From the NCBI GenBank assembly GCA_016650295.1, contig JAENWA010000036.1, positions 1 to 64,000 on the forward strand: a stretch of 64,000 nt of DNA, in the 5' to 3' direction. Positions 16,832-24,308 of the stretch are shown here, one piece after another (within the stretch, counting starts at the first letter, position 1; every line of letters starts with the position of its first letter). The position numbers and the translations under genes were made by a program. The notes beneath the pieces were generated by a model. It did not search any database. It saw only the letters and a program-made list of their open reading frames with translations, and had not been told where the DNA came from. This stretch comes from Desulfuromonadales bacterium (GTDB lineage: Bacteria > Desulfobacterota > Desulfuromonadia > Geobacterales > Pseudopelobacteraceae).

Positions 16832-17341
16832 ATGAAAAAGCCAACTATCATAACCGCCGCACAGATAAAGAAAATCCATGTCCTGAAGGGGTCGCTGGCC
16901 TTGGATAACGACACGTACCGGGCCATGCTTGCGGAGCAATTCCGTGTGGCCTCTTCCAAAGAGCTATCAAGCATTCAGGCCACTGCCTTTATCACCGACC
17001 TGGAACAAAAAGCGGTTGCCGCCGGGCTCTGGGAGAAGCGGAATACTTTCCCGGCCAAAGGGACAAGGCGCAACCAGGTCAAGAAGTTTGAAGACCTGGA
17101 GGCCAGGCGCGGCAACATGGCTTCACCGGCACAACTCCGGAAGATCGAGGCGCAATGGTCAGACGTGACGCGGGCGGAAACTCCGGAAACCAGGAAAAAG
17201 GCCTTGCGTCACTTCCTGGAGCGAGTGGCGAAGATATCTGACCTGCGCTTTCTGGATGCCGCCGGAGCGGGCAAGGTTATCAACGCCTTGACCGTGATGC
17301 AGAGACAGGTTGAACCAGGGAAACGGAAAAAAGCAGTTTAA
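16832..17341 (+). CDS. GemA/Mu gp16-like regulatory protein (DUF1018)
   Basis: 169 residues match the phage Mu gp16/GemA family: an N-terminal IHVLKGSLALDNDTYRAML segment, the central MASPAQLRKIEAQW motif (about residues 93-106), and a C-terminal helical region ending in a basic tail. In Mu, GemA modulates host gene expression and DNA supercoiling genes. ATG 16832 is preferred; an in-frame TTG at 16814 is possible. Its presence at this position is strong support for the Mu-like nature of the element. Confidence 0.82.
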   Translation: MKKPTIITAAQIKKIHVLKGSLALDNDTYRAMLAEQFRVASSKELSSIQATAFITDLEQKAVAAGLWEKRNTFPAKGTRRNQVKKFEDLEARRGNMASPAQLRKIEAQWSDVTRAETPETRKKALRHFLERVAKISDLRFLDAAGAGKVINALTVMQRQVEPGKRKKAV

Positions 17342-17364
17342 CTTTACGATCAGGGGACAAGCTA

Positions 17365-17595
17365 ATGAGCAAACCAATTAACATTTTTGATGAAATGGAT
17401 AACAGCATTTCCATCGTTGCTTTTATGAATACCTCACTTGTTTCAATATCTGCCCAAAAAATGCAGCTTGGCGAGGATGAGATAAGCGGTATGCAACAGA
17501 TCCTTTTCAACCTGGAAGATAAATTGAGGGGTATGGACGACTTTCTAACAGATCACATGAAGCGGGACAAAGCAGCGCCTGAAGGCAAAGCTTAA
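17365..17595 (+). CDS. Hypothetical small protein
   Basis: 76 residues, soluble and acidic in the middle (LGEDEISGMQQILFNLEDKLRGMDDFL). ATG 17365 has AGGGGA upstream. Nothing recognisable. After it, 17596-17738 is non-coding and contains GCAAATTTGC followed by a T-run near 17684-17699, possibly a weak terminator. Confidence 0.6.
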   Translation: MSKPINIFDEMDNSISIVAFMNTSLVSISAQKMQLGEDEISGMQQILFNLEDKLRGMDDFLTDHMKRDKAAPEGKA

Positions 17596-17738
17596 AAATG
17601 ACCGTAGAGGGGTTTTAACCGCCAGGGCATAGCAGGGGGTGAGGGGTGCATTGAAACGTAAAGAGTTAACAGGTGGTTAAAAGGCAAATTTGCGGTTTTT
17701 GAATAACATGCAGCATCACTGACCAAGGGAAACCCACT

Positions 17739-17945
17739 ATGAAAAAGATTCAGGAGATTCCTATCCGTATTGAAATTATCAACGGCAACCCCCGGTTCAC
17801 ACATCACAGCCTGGAAATACTGGAGAGCTTCGGGATTGCGGCGAGGGGAAGCGGAATCTATATCGCGAAGTCCGGATATATCGACAGGGGGATTGTGGTG
17901 AGGCAGCCAGAAAACGGCAACATCAATGACAAGGGGGATTTATAA
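17739..17945 (+). CDS. Hypothetical small protein
   Basis: 68 residues starting at ATG 17739, preceded by AAGGGAAA. It has a compact alpha/beta pattern (IPIRIEIINGNPRFTHHSLEILESFGIAARG). No family recognised. It is separated by only three bases from the coiled-coil gene that follows, so the two are probably co-transcribed. Confidence 0.6.
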   Translation: MKKIQEIPIRIEIINGNPRFTHHSLEILESFGIAARGSGIYIAKSGYIDRGIVVRQPENGNINDKGDL

Positions 17946-17948
17946 GAA

Positions 17949-18542
17949 ATGTTCAAATCAAAACAAGAAATTTCGATTGAAAAGCTGAAGTCAACAATCA
18001 CCAATAAATTGAATCATTCGGCAGCAGAAGCCACACGGAAGCTGGTAGAAGCCGAAAATTCCATCACCGACCTGTCGCAAGCCATAGAAGCCGCCACTGA
18101 TAAGATGTACGAGGCTGAGATGAACCTTCAGCGGGGCCAGGCTCACACAAAGCCGGACAAAAAGGTACTTGACGCAATCAGTGCCTCGATTCTCGAGATT
18201 CAAACACTCGACGGGACTATTAAGGCTTGGAAAACAAGGCTTGAGGCTCTCCAGAAAGAGCGTGACGGGCTACTGCACGGCGTGAAACTGGAAGTTGAGC
18301 AGATCTTTGGTGCTGTCAGAGCGGAGCTTCAAAAGCAAGTCGACGCTGAGGCGGCAACCCTGATGGCGTTTCTGATCTCAGTAGAAAACGCGCTGGAAGA
18401 ATGCCGGCCGGTCGACAATTACGTTCCTTGCCTCAAAGGTGTCTCTGCTGTTGTTCCCGGTTTTGCCTATCTGTCGCACTGCAAACCGAAAGAACTCGTA
18501 AGATATCTGCACAAAAAAGCGCCCTGGTGGGTATGTAGTTAA
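17949..18542 (+). CDS. Coiled-coil protein upstream of the capsid gene
   Basis: 197 residues. The first ~130 are strongly heptad-like (TRKLVEAENSITDLSQAIEAATDKM; ILEIQTLDGTIKAWKTRLEALQKERDGLL); the rest forms a short globular tail ending WWVCS. Directly upstream of a capsid gene, a coiled-coil protein of this size would fit an assembly scaffold. That is only a positional inference, and no scaffold or protease motif is visible. The spacing to the capsid gene is 24 bases. Confidence 0.65.
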   Translation: MFKSKQEISIEKLKSTITNKLNHSAAEATRKLVEAENSITDLSQAIEAATDKMYEAEMNLQRGQAHTKPDKKVLDAISASILEIQTLDGTIKAWKTRLEALQKERDGLLHGVKLEVEQIFGAVRAELQKQVDAEAATLMAFLISVENALEECRPVDNYVPCLKGVSAVVPGFAYLSHCKPKELVRYLHKKAPWWVCS

Positions 18543-18566
18543 ATTCAGTTGTAAGGAGAAAAGGAA

Positions 18567-19568
18567 ATGGCAAAGCACTTGAGCAAAGAAATGTATTCCG
18601 AAGCGAGCCGAACGGGAGTGACCTTTACGGAGATCCTGGGAACCGTATCACCTTCGAAGATTGAGAGCCTTGATGCCTTCGAGTTTGCGCTGATGGAGCG
18701 CGGCATCAACCCGAAAAAGGGGACGGTGGAGCAGTTCTATACTTCCACTGAGAACAGCATACTTTTCCCTGAATTCATCAATCGGAACGTACGCATCGGG
18801 CTGACCCAGTCAAGCAAGAAGGAAGTGGTTCCTGAAGACCTGATTGCCACCACAGTGTTTATCGATAGCGGTCTGTATGAGGCAGTCAAGGCGGAGTTTA
18901 GCGAAAAGGAGGTTGAATACAAGAGAATATCAGAAGGCGCAAAGTTCCCCAGTGTGACCATCTCCAAAGGTGATAAGGAGATCCGCCTTGTCAAAATTGG
19001 GGTTAATCTGAATGCACCCTATGAAGCGCTGAGACGTATGAAATTGCCCTTGCTGGCGACTCATATCCAGCTTCTGGGAAGGCGGCTGAGACAGACGATG
19101 GTGGCCATAGCCGTCCACACTCTGGTTAATGGTGACGGCAACGGGAACCAGGCAACAATAAACCAGAGGGCAATGAGTTACGCCACACTGGTGGAGTTTC
19201 TGCTGGCGATGTCACCCTGGGAGTCTACGATCTGGTTCGCGAAAAAGGAACTGATCGAGGAACTGCTTCTGTTACCTGAGTTACAGGGCAGCGGGCTGTT
19301 CAATACTTCAGAGGGAGGCCTTGCGAAGCTCCTCGGCAATCCCCTGAAAAAGTTCGAATGGCCAAAAACCGATCTTGGAAACAACCAACTCTTCCAGGTT
19401 GATAAAAACGCTGCCCTGGAACTGATAAAGGAGGCTGGTTCCGAACTTGCTGAAACTGACAAAGTCATAACCCGGCAAACGGAGCAAACGTCAATCAGCC
19501 TGGTTTTCGGGATGTCGAAGATTTTCGATGAAGCGGCAATTATTTTTGAAAAATTGGTTCAACAATAG
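18567..19568 (+). CDS. Phage major capsid-like protein
   Basis: 333 residues resembling phage major capsid proteins: an N-terminal arm, the LFPEFINRNVRIGLTQ segment, a beta-rich central portion (FPSVTISKGDKEIRLVKIGVNLNAPYEAL), a long spine-helix region (LLGRRLRQTMVAIAVHTLVNGDGN) and a C-terminal strand (QTEQTSISLVFGMSKIF). The fold is probably HK97-like, inferred from the pattern only. GGAGAAAAGGA lies before ATG 18567. No portal, protease or terminase gene accompanies it, which is unusual for a capsid gene. It might serve in an incomplete particle or a satellite. Confidence 0.72.
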   Translation: MAKHLSKEMYSEASRTGVTFTEILGTVSPSKIESLDAFEFALMERGINPKKGTVEQFYTSTENSILFPEFINRNVRIGLTQSSKKEVVPEDLIATTVFIDSGLYEAVKAEFSEKEVEYKRISEGAKFPSVTISKGDKEIRLVKIGVNLNAPYEALRRMKLPLLATHIQLLGRRLRQTMVAIAVHTLVNGDGNGNQATINQRAMSYATLVEFLLAMSPWESTIWFAKKELIEELLLLPELQGSGLFNTSEGGLAKLLGNPLKKFEWPKTDLGNNQLFQVDKNAALELIKEAGSELAETDKVITRQTEQTSISLVFGMSKIFDEAAIIFEKLVQQ

Positions 19569-19690
19569 CCGGTCAATCTCAACTTGTTGCGAAACAGGGG
19601 GTTTCCCCTGTCTGCTGGAAATGGCCTACCGGCACTGATGAGCAAGGCCAAAAGTAACGGGTAATGTCGTTTAATCTGAAAGGAAAGGGC

Positions 19691-19846
19691 ATGGCACACG
19701 ACATGGATAACTTACTGAAAAGTGATGACGTGATTGTCATGGAGCAAGAAGCATACAACAATCTGCTGCAAATCATCGAGCGTCAAAAGCATGAAATTCA
19801 TACTCTTGAATTCCGGATCAAAACTCTCTTGAGTGGGGACAAATAA
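19691..19846 (+). CDS. Short coiled-coil peptide
   Basis: 51 residues from ATG 19691 (AGGAAAGGG six bases upstream). An in-frame ATG at 19664 would add nine residues. It is acidic and then helical (NNLLQIIERQKHEIHTLEFRIKTLL, a likely coiled coil). Function unknown. Confidence 0.55.
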   Translation: MAHDMDNLLKSDDVIVMEQEAYNNLLQIIERQKHEIHTLEFRIKTLLSGDK

Positions 19847-19849
19847 CCC

Positions 19850-20434
19850 ATGCACATGGCGATTTCTTCCGACGATTGGCTTGCACTTAACACACAGCAC
19901 TGCAACCGGTACCATGCCCGGATGACCCCGGCTGTCTGTACCGAGAACCAGCTAAAGACGGACAATTATCTTTGTTCCGGATGTAGCGGCCTGGAAGATG
20001 TCCAATGGGAATTGGAGCGCCGGGAACCGGTCGTTATCCCCTGTGCGCCGGAAGCTGATGACCCCATGACTCAGGCACTGGCCGGGGCACTACAAGACAT
20101 TCTCGACGGGAAAGAAGATGAAGAGCTGCCGGAGGATCCGGAAGGGGATGAACTTGATGATGAGCTGGTGGAAGAGGAGCTTAACGGATTTCACTACAAG
20201 CTTCTAGCGCTTATGGATTGCGAGCCTGAAGAACCGGAACCGGAGCGCAGGCCGAATCTGGAACATAAAAGGCCCCGGCGGGTTGCTGTGTATATGGGCC
20301 GTTGCCCTCGATGTTCCGGGTATGTGATTAATGACCCTGAAATGCAGTTTGCCGATCGTGACAATGAAGCCTATCGCTGCTTTTCCTGCGGTTGGCGGAC
20401 TTCCCCGGCCTATGAATGGAACCGGCAACAATAA
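19850..20434 (+). CDS. Acidic phage protein with cysteine pairs
   Basis: 194 residues. An N-terminal part with CNRYHARMTPAVC and CSGC could bind a metal. The central stretch is very acidic (about 75-110, rich in Glu/Asp). The C-terminal part is a zinc-ribbon-like module, with CPRCSGYV and CFSCGW about 35 residues apart. Small zinc-ribbon proteins are common among transposable phages (for example Com-type regulators), but I see no specific match. Confidence 0.65.
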   Translation: MHMAISSDDWLALNTQHCNRYHARMTPAVCTENQLKTDNYLCSGCSGLEDVQWELERREPVVIPCAPEADDPMTQALAGALQDILDGKEDEELPEDPEGDELDDELVEEELNGFHYKLLALMDCEPEEPEPERRPNLEHKRPRRVAVYMGRCPRCSGYVINDPEMQFADRDNEAYRCFSCGWRTSPAYEWNRQQ

Positions 20435-20457
20435 TTTTTGAAGAAAGGCAAAAATCC

Positions 20458-20736
20458 ATGAAAGCAACGATTACTCTTGAAGACACTGAAACGGGCAATG
20501 TAACTATTAATTGTGCATTTTCTGAACCTGTAACGGACAAAACCCAATCAGTAGCGGTATTGCTGACAATGGCAATCATGATGTGCGCTTGTAAGGCCGG
20601 TGCGGTTAACATGTACCAGCATGAGGGTTCAGAGACTCCTGGATATGCAGTGATGAATAGAAAAACTTATCGTAAAACGTTGTACATGATTGACAAACGC
20701 ATCATGGAATTTACTGGAAAACTGCATGGAAAATAA
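20458..20736 (+). CDS. Hypothetical small protein with hydrophobic segment
   Basis: 92 residues from ATG 20458. One central hydrophobic helix (SVAVLLTMAIMMCACKAGAV, about 31-50) could be a membrane segment or a buried helix. The flanking parts are polar. It ends 11 bases inside the first of two duplicated DNA-binding genes. Unrecognised. Confidence 0.55.
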   Translation: MKATITLEDTETGNVTINCAFSEPVTDKTQSVAVLLTMAIMMCACKAGAVNMYQHEGSETPGYAVMNRKTYRKTLYMIDKRIMEFTGKLHGK

Positions 20737-21067
20737 GCACGTTGCAGCCAGCGTTATCCGAGCGGAAAGGGTTTTGAAGGCGACTCTCGCAGCGCTCAAT
20801 CTGCCTGTGCGTGGCAGTTACAGCAACAAGGAAGTTTGCGATATTTTGGGTATCGGAACGGCAACCTTCTGGCGGCTGATCCGCGCGTATGGAAGGGATG
20901 GAAACGGCCGCCTGCTGCGCCCTGAATCCCTCGACTCTTTTGTTTTATCGAGCCACCGGCGCGTAAATTACGTGGAGCTTTTGGACTTTATCAGACGGAA
21001 CAACGGCCTGGAGCGTGAGGGCTTGCAGAACACGAAAGCCGGGCAACCACAAAAGGGAGACCAGTAA
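20726..21067 (+). CDS. HTH protein, first of a tandem pair
   Basis: 113 residues with a MerR/excisionase-like winged helix: VRGSYSNKEVCDILGIGTATFWRLIRAYG (about residues 27-55), followed by the RR(V)NYVELLDFIRRNN segment. It is clearly paralogous to the next gene, which shares LNLPVRGSYSxxEVCxILGI and TFWRL. It is probably a DNA-binding regulator or directionality-type factor of the element. It overlaps the preceding gene by 11 bases. Confidence 0.7.
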   Translation: MENKHVAASVIRAERVLKATLAALNLPVRGSYSNKEVCDILGIGTATFWRLIRAYGRDGNGRLLRPESLDSFVLSSHRRVNYVELLDFIRRNNGLEREGLQNTKAGQPQKGDQ

Positions 21068-21071
21068 CCAA

Positions 21072-21392
21072 ATGGACTATTCAACAAAGAATGCTATCCA
21101 GGCAGGAAAGACCATTGAGGCAGCCTTAGCAGTGCTGAATCTTCCGGTGCGTGGCAGTTACAGTCCAAATGAGGTCTGCAACATTCTTGGCATTGTTAAT
21201 CGAACATTCTGGCGGCTTACCCGGCAATATGAGCTTGATGAGAAAGGCAATTTACGGCGTCCCGATTGTCTGAAGAGCTTCCTGCTGGGAAAAAACCGCC
21301 GCGTCCCCTACCTGGAATTGGTGGATTTTATCCGAAGAAATGATGAATACCTGCGAAACAACGAGCGGAAAGACGACCAGGCTGGCCAATAA
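21072..21392 (+). CDS. HTH protein, second of a tandem pair
   Basis: 106 residues, paralogue of the preceding gene, with the same order of motifs: LNLPVRGSYSPNEVCNILGI, TFWRLTRQYELD and RRVPYLELVDFIRRN. The two copies have diverged throughout but keep length and helix-turn-helix spacing, so both are probably functional. ATG 21072 follows GGGAGA. It is followed after ten bases by the tape-measure gene. Confidence 0.7.
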   Translation: MDYSTKNAIQAGKTIEAALAVLNLPVRGSYSPNEVCNILGIVNRTFWRLTRQYELDEKGNLRRPDCLKSFLLGKNRRVPYLELVDFIRRNDEYLRNNERKDDQAGQ

Positions 21393-21402
21393 AGGAGCAA
21401 AC

Positions 21403-23508
21403 ATGGAAAGCATATTTAAACTGGGAATTTTAATCAAGATGACTGACATGGTCTCAGGGCCGATGCAGGCGATTTCGCGGAGCATGGCTGGCCTGAAAAC
21501 TAAAGCCGCTGAGCTGCAGCCTGTCTTTGACAAGTTCAAAAGCATAGGCATGCCGTTGGCGGCTGCCGGTGCGGCCATAACCGCCATGCTGACAGGGACG
21601 GTTATGGCCACGGTTGCCAGCCAGAAGGCATTAGGGGAACTCTCATCGGTAGGGGTGAAGGATCTGCGGGCGCTGGAAATTGCCGGACAGGAGTTTTCCA
21701 ATAAGTGGTCAGGAACCACCAAAGCCCAGTTTATAGCAGCCGCCTACGATATCAAGGGCGGCATTGCCTCACTGTCCGACCTGGGAGTGGCCGAGTTTGC
21801 CAAACTGGCGGCATTGACCGGCAAAGCGACAAAGAGCACTACACAAGAGATGACCAGCCTGTTTGCCACCGGCTACGGCATCTATAAGGATCAGTATAAA
21901 AACCTGAGCGACATGCAATTCGGGCAGATTTTTTCCGGTGCGATCGCAGCCGGGGTCAACATATTCAAGAGTACCGGTTCCAACATGGCCGGGGCGATCG
22001 AAAACCTTGGCGCGTCCGCCACGGTGGCCAAAATACCGTTGCAGGAACAAATCACTGTCCTGGGGATGCTGCAAGCAACCATGTCGGGGAGAGAGGCGGG
22101 CACCGCCTACAAGGCATTTTTCCGCGACGTGGGCGGGGCCGGGAAAAAGCTCGGCTTGCAGTTCTACGATGCCGCCGGCAACCTGAAGAACATAACCACT
22201 ATCATGGGGCTGTTGAAGGGCAAATTTGGCGACCTGTCGGGTGTGGAAGGCAACATTCTGCAGAAGGCCTTTTCCGATGAGTCGTATCGGATGATTTCAC
22301 AGTTGTACACCAAAACCGGCGAGCTGGGCAGCAACATCCAACTGCTCTTTGACGCCATGAAACAGGGCACCGTCTACACTGAACAAATGGCCAGCGCCAT
22401 GAACCAGGACATCGGCGCGGGCATGGGCGTACTCGGACAGCGCCTGCACAACCTGTGGGAAATCCTCGGCAAGCTGCTTATCCCTATTCTCGCGCCGTTG
22501 TTCACCTGGCTCGGCAACGGTATCCTGATTCTCCAGCGGTGGGCCGAAAAGCACGAAACACTGACCCGCGTAATCGTGGTAAGCCTGGCGGTCATCGGCT
22601 CGCTGTTGTTTATTTTGGGCGGGTTGGCGACGGTGATCGGCGTGATCGGCCTCGGAATACCGGCCGTGATAACCGGGATGGGGTTGATCAGCGGGGCGTT
22701 TGCAACGGCTACGGCCGGCGCCTGGGGGTTTGTAACAGCACTCTGGGCAACCGGTATTCCTCAAATAATTATTGGTATTGTGGCCCTGGGTGCAGGGCTG
22801 GCCTGGCTGTACATGAAATTCGAGACCGTCCAGACCGCCATCCAGTTTTTCAATTTCTTCCTGGGCTATCTGCTGGGCCAGCTCGTTAAGGTGGGCATGG
22901 GTTTTTATACCGCCCTGGCCCATCCGCTGTTGTTTATCCAATCGCTGATCTGGGGATTGGGCCAGATGCTGGGCGGCATCGGCAGTATGATGTTCAACTC
23001 CGGCCGCATGATTGTTACCACCCTGGTGGCCGGGATCAAGTCCATGGCCATGGGACCGGTCAATGCCATCAAGGAAATCTTCAGCAAGATCCGCAACCTG
23101 CTGCCCTTCTCGGACGCCAAGGAAGGTCCCCTGTCCCAGCTGACTCTCTCCGGATCACGGATCATGCAGACCCTGGGTGTCGGCATCACCGGCGCGGCCC
23201 CAGGTCTGCACAAGGCCATGGCCGGTGCCCTGGCAGGTGTGGCTCTGGCTACCTCGATCGGGATATCCCCGGCCATGGCCGCCCTACCGAAACCGCAACC
23301 GCTCCCGGTGGCCCCTGCTTTTGCGTCCGCGCCAGGCGCGACAAATGCACAAACAACGAAACTAACCACATCCGGAGACAACAGAGACGGTCGCAAAACC
23401 ATAAATATTCAACATCCGACATTTAACATAACTCTGCCAAATGTCAGCGATGGAAAGAGTTTTATGCAGGAACTACAAAGATTGGTGGAGGGGCACGATG
23501 TCAACTGA
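21403..23508 (+). CDS. Tail tape-measure protein
   Basis: 701 residues from ATG 21403 (AGGAG seven bases upstream). The N-terminal third matches TP901-type tape-measure proteins (MTDMVSGPMQAISRSMAGLK; AYDIKGGIASLSDLGVAEFAKLA; ATMSGREAGTAYKAFFRDV). Several long hydrophobic segments follow (about residues 400-480) and then a Gly/Ala-rich helical region, typical of the family. In a tailed phage it sets tail length and helps DNA ejection. No tail tube, sheath or assembly chaperone genes are found, although a nearby gene pair usually encodes chaperones upstream. It is the last protein gene of the element. Confidence 0.85.
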   Translation: MESIFKLGILIKMTDMVSGPMQAISRSMAGLKTKAAELQPVFDKFKSIGMPLAAAGAAITAMLTGTVMATVASQKALGELSSVGVKDLRALEIAGQEFSNKWSGTTKAQFIAAAYDIKGGIASLSDLGVAEFAKLAALTGKATKSTTQEMTSLFATGYGIYKDQYKNLSDMQFGQIFSGAIAAGVNIFKSTGSNMAGAIENLGASATVAKIPLQEQITVLGMLQATMSGREAGTAYKAFFRDVGGAGKKLGLQFYDAAGNLKNITTIMGLLKGKFGDLSGVEGNILQKAFSDESYRMISQLYTKTGELGSNIQLLFDAMKQGTVYTEQMASAMNQDIGAGMGVLGQRLHNLWEILGKLLIPILAPLFTWLGNGILILQRWAEKHETLTRVIVVSLAVIGSLLFILGGLATVIGVIGLGIPAVITGMGLISGAFATATAGAWGFVTALWATGIPQIIIGIVALGAGLAWLYMKFETVQTAIQFFNFFLGYLLGQLVKVGMGFYTALAHPLLFIQSLIWGLGQMLGGIGSMMFNSGRMIVTTLVAGIKSMAMGPVNAIKEIFSKIRNLLPFSDAKEGPLSQLTLSGSRIMQTLGVGITGAAPGLHKAMAGALAGVALATSIGISPAMAALPKPQPLPVAPAFASAPGATNAQTTKLTTSGDNRDGRKTINIQHPTFNITLPNVSDGKSFMQELQRLVEGHDVN

Positions 23509-23553
23509 CGGCTAGTTTAATAAGATGGCAACGCCCATTAAGTAATCAATCTT

Positions 23554-23647
23554 GTCACGGCTGAGATAGGCAAACCATAAGCCGTGACCTCGCAACTCAT
23601 CCGTTACGATCAGTTTCAGTGAGTTGCGACACTCCTACTATGGTTTG
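23554..23647 (+). ncRNA. Structured RNA with a perfect H-type pseudoknot
   Basis: Three perfect 9-bp helices can form. Stem A: GTCACGGCT 23554-23562 with AGCCGTGAC 23580-23588. Stem B: CAAACCATA 23571-23579 (in the loop of A) with TATGGTTTG 23639-23647. Stem C: CGCAACTCA 23591-23599 with TGAGTTGCG 23620-23628, lying between A and B'. B ends exactly where A' begins, so A and B would stack coaxially as in a classic pseudoknot. No reading frame spans it. Strand is inferred from the T-rich run at 23700-23706 and from the direction of the element; the pairing works only as RNA of one strand or its complement. A regulatory or structural RNA is likely, but the class is unknown. Confidence 0.7.
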
Positions 23648-24070
23648 TCAGGGGCAATGAAGAGGGGAGACCCCGGCTATGTGCCGCTAACCTTCTTACT
23701 TTTTTTCAAGCCGTTTACGGCGATCGTAGGCGGTTTGAAAAAGGGTTCACAACAATAACGGAGTGTATCCCGGTTGACGTAGTTAACAAGCTTGTAAAGG
23801 GGTCTTAAAGGTAATTTGAAGCGCTGATTACAGCGAAAAATCTTGGTAGAGATGGGCTATGAAAAAGGAATCCAGGGGGGAAAGGCCGCTTGCTCGCTAG
23901 AGTTGCGGCTTTTATGTATCATGCTGATATTGTTATATTTTGTAAAAATTATGGCCGCTCTTTACATAAATACCATTCGCGCGGTTACAGAACGAGGCTT
24001 TTCATTCAAATCATTCCACCTCTAGCAAGTCCAAAAAGTGTGAATAAAGTATGAATGTAAAGCGAATAAC
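23648..24070 (+). other. Non-coding right end of the element with further RNA-like structure
   Basis: No convincing gene is present between the pseudoknot and tRNA-Asn. Several foldable pieces are visible. GGGGAGACCCC lies at 23664-23674. TTTTTCAAGCCG pairs with CGGTTTGAAAAA (about 23702-23742), with one G-U pair. ACAAGCTTGT near 23788 is palindromic, CGCTG/CAGCG form a hairpin at 23822-23835, and GGCCGC/GCGGC(C)T lies at 23884-23912. The loop of stem C (TACGATC) is complementary to GATCGTA at 23722-23728, a possible kissing contact. TGTAAAGC at 24056-24063 may be a transposase end site. Confidence 0.4.
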
Positions 24071-24074
24071 AAAA

Positions 24075-24106
24075 AAGGCACTTACAAGAAGTCTTGTAAG
24101 TGCCTT
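24075..24106 (-). terminator. Terminator of tRNA-Asn
   Basis: A 15-base arm (AAGGCACTTACAAGA, 24075-24089) is the exact reverse complement of 24092-24106. Read leftwards it is followed by a T-run (A-run 24071-24076 on the plus strand). It lies eight bases beyond the 3' end of the tRNA gene, so it is a Rho-independent terminator. It also sits at the right border of the mobile element. Confidence 0.9.
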
Positions 24107-24113
24107 GAATTGT

Positions 24114-24189
24114 TGGCTCCCCTTCACGGACTCGAACCATGGACAAGGTGATTAACAGTCACCTGCTCTACCAACTGAGCTAAAGGGGA
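24114..24189 (-). tRNA. tRNA-Asn (GTT)
   Basis: On the minus strand a complete cloverleaf of 76 bases can be drawn. The acceptor stem is TCCCCTT/AAGGGGA with discriminator G, and CCA is encoded (24116-24114). The D arm is TAGCTCAGTTGGTAGAGC, and the anticodon loop CTGTTAA gives GTT (asparagine). The T arm is TTCGAGTC. All invariant positions are present. Confidence 0.97.
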
Positions 24190-24308
24190 ATAGGAAGCAA
24201 CTTATTTAGCAAATAAGACGGATTGAGTCAAGCCAAAAAATGTTTAGATGATAATTTCTCCCGTGCCTGATGAGTAAGTCATGGGAATCAATGCTGCCCG
24301 GCGAACAG

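Larger units (their letters stand above)
9600..24070. mobile_element. Compact Mu-like transposable element (prophage), approximate limits
   Basis: The segment holds the ordered early module of a transposable phage: a leftward repressor, then rightward Ner-like protein, MuA-type transposase, MuB-type ATPase, GemA and many short overlapping genes. A capsid-like and a tape-measure gene follow. Terminase, portal, protease, tail sheath or tube, baseplate and lysis genes are not recognisable, so the element is either a remnant or a satellite. The limits are estimates. GCTTTACA occurs at 9639-9646 and 9682-9689, and its reverse complement at 24056-24063, which would suit transposase-binding ends. 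No 5-bp target duplication could be fixed by eye. Confidence 0.7.

Noticed and set aside
22297-22941. A 214-codon open frame antisense to the tape-measure gene
   Set aside because: Gln/His/Ala-rich mirror frame with no ribosome binding site. The sense frame is well supported.
23721-23742. Similarity of CGATCGTAGGCGGTTTG to the conserved GTAGGCGG of 16S rRNA
   Set aside because: Only about a dozen bases match, with no continuing similarity on either side. It is probably coincidence within the non-coding region.
23509-24070. Retron, diversity-generating or bridge-RNA type retroelement at the end of the element
   Set aside because: No reverse transcriptase, IS110-type recombinase or IscB/TnpB gene is present nearby to support any of these.
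24114-24189. tRNA-Asn as integration site (attB) of the element
   Set aside because: The element encodes a MuA-type transposase, not a tyrosine integrase, and no repeated tRNA 3' end is seen at the other border. Adjacency is probably chance.
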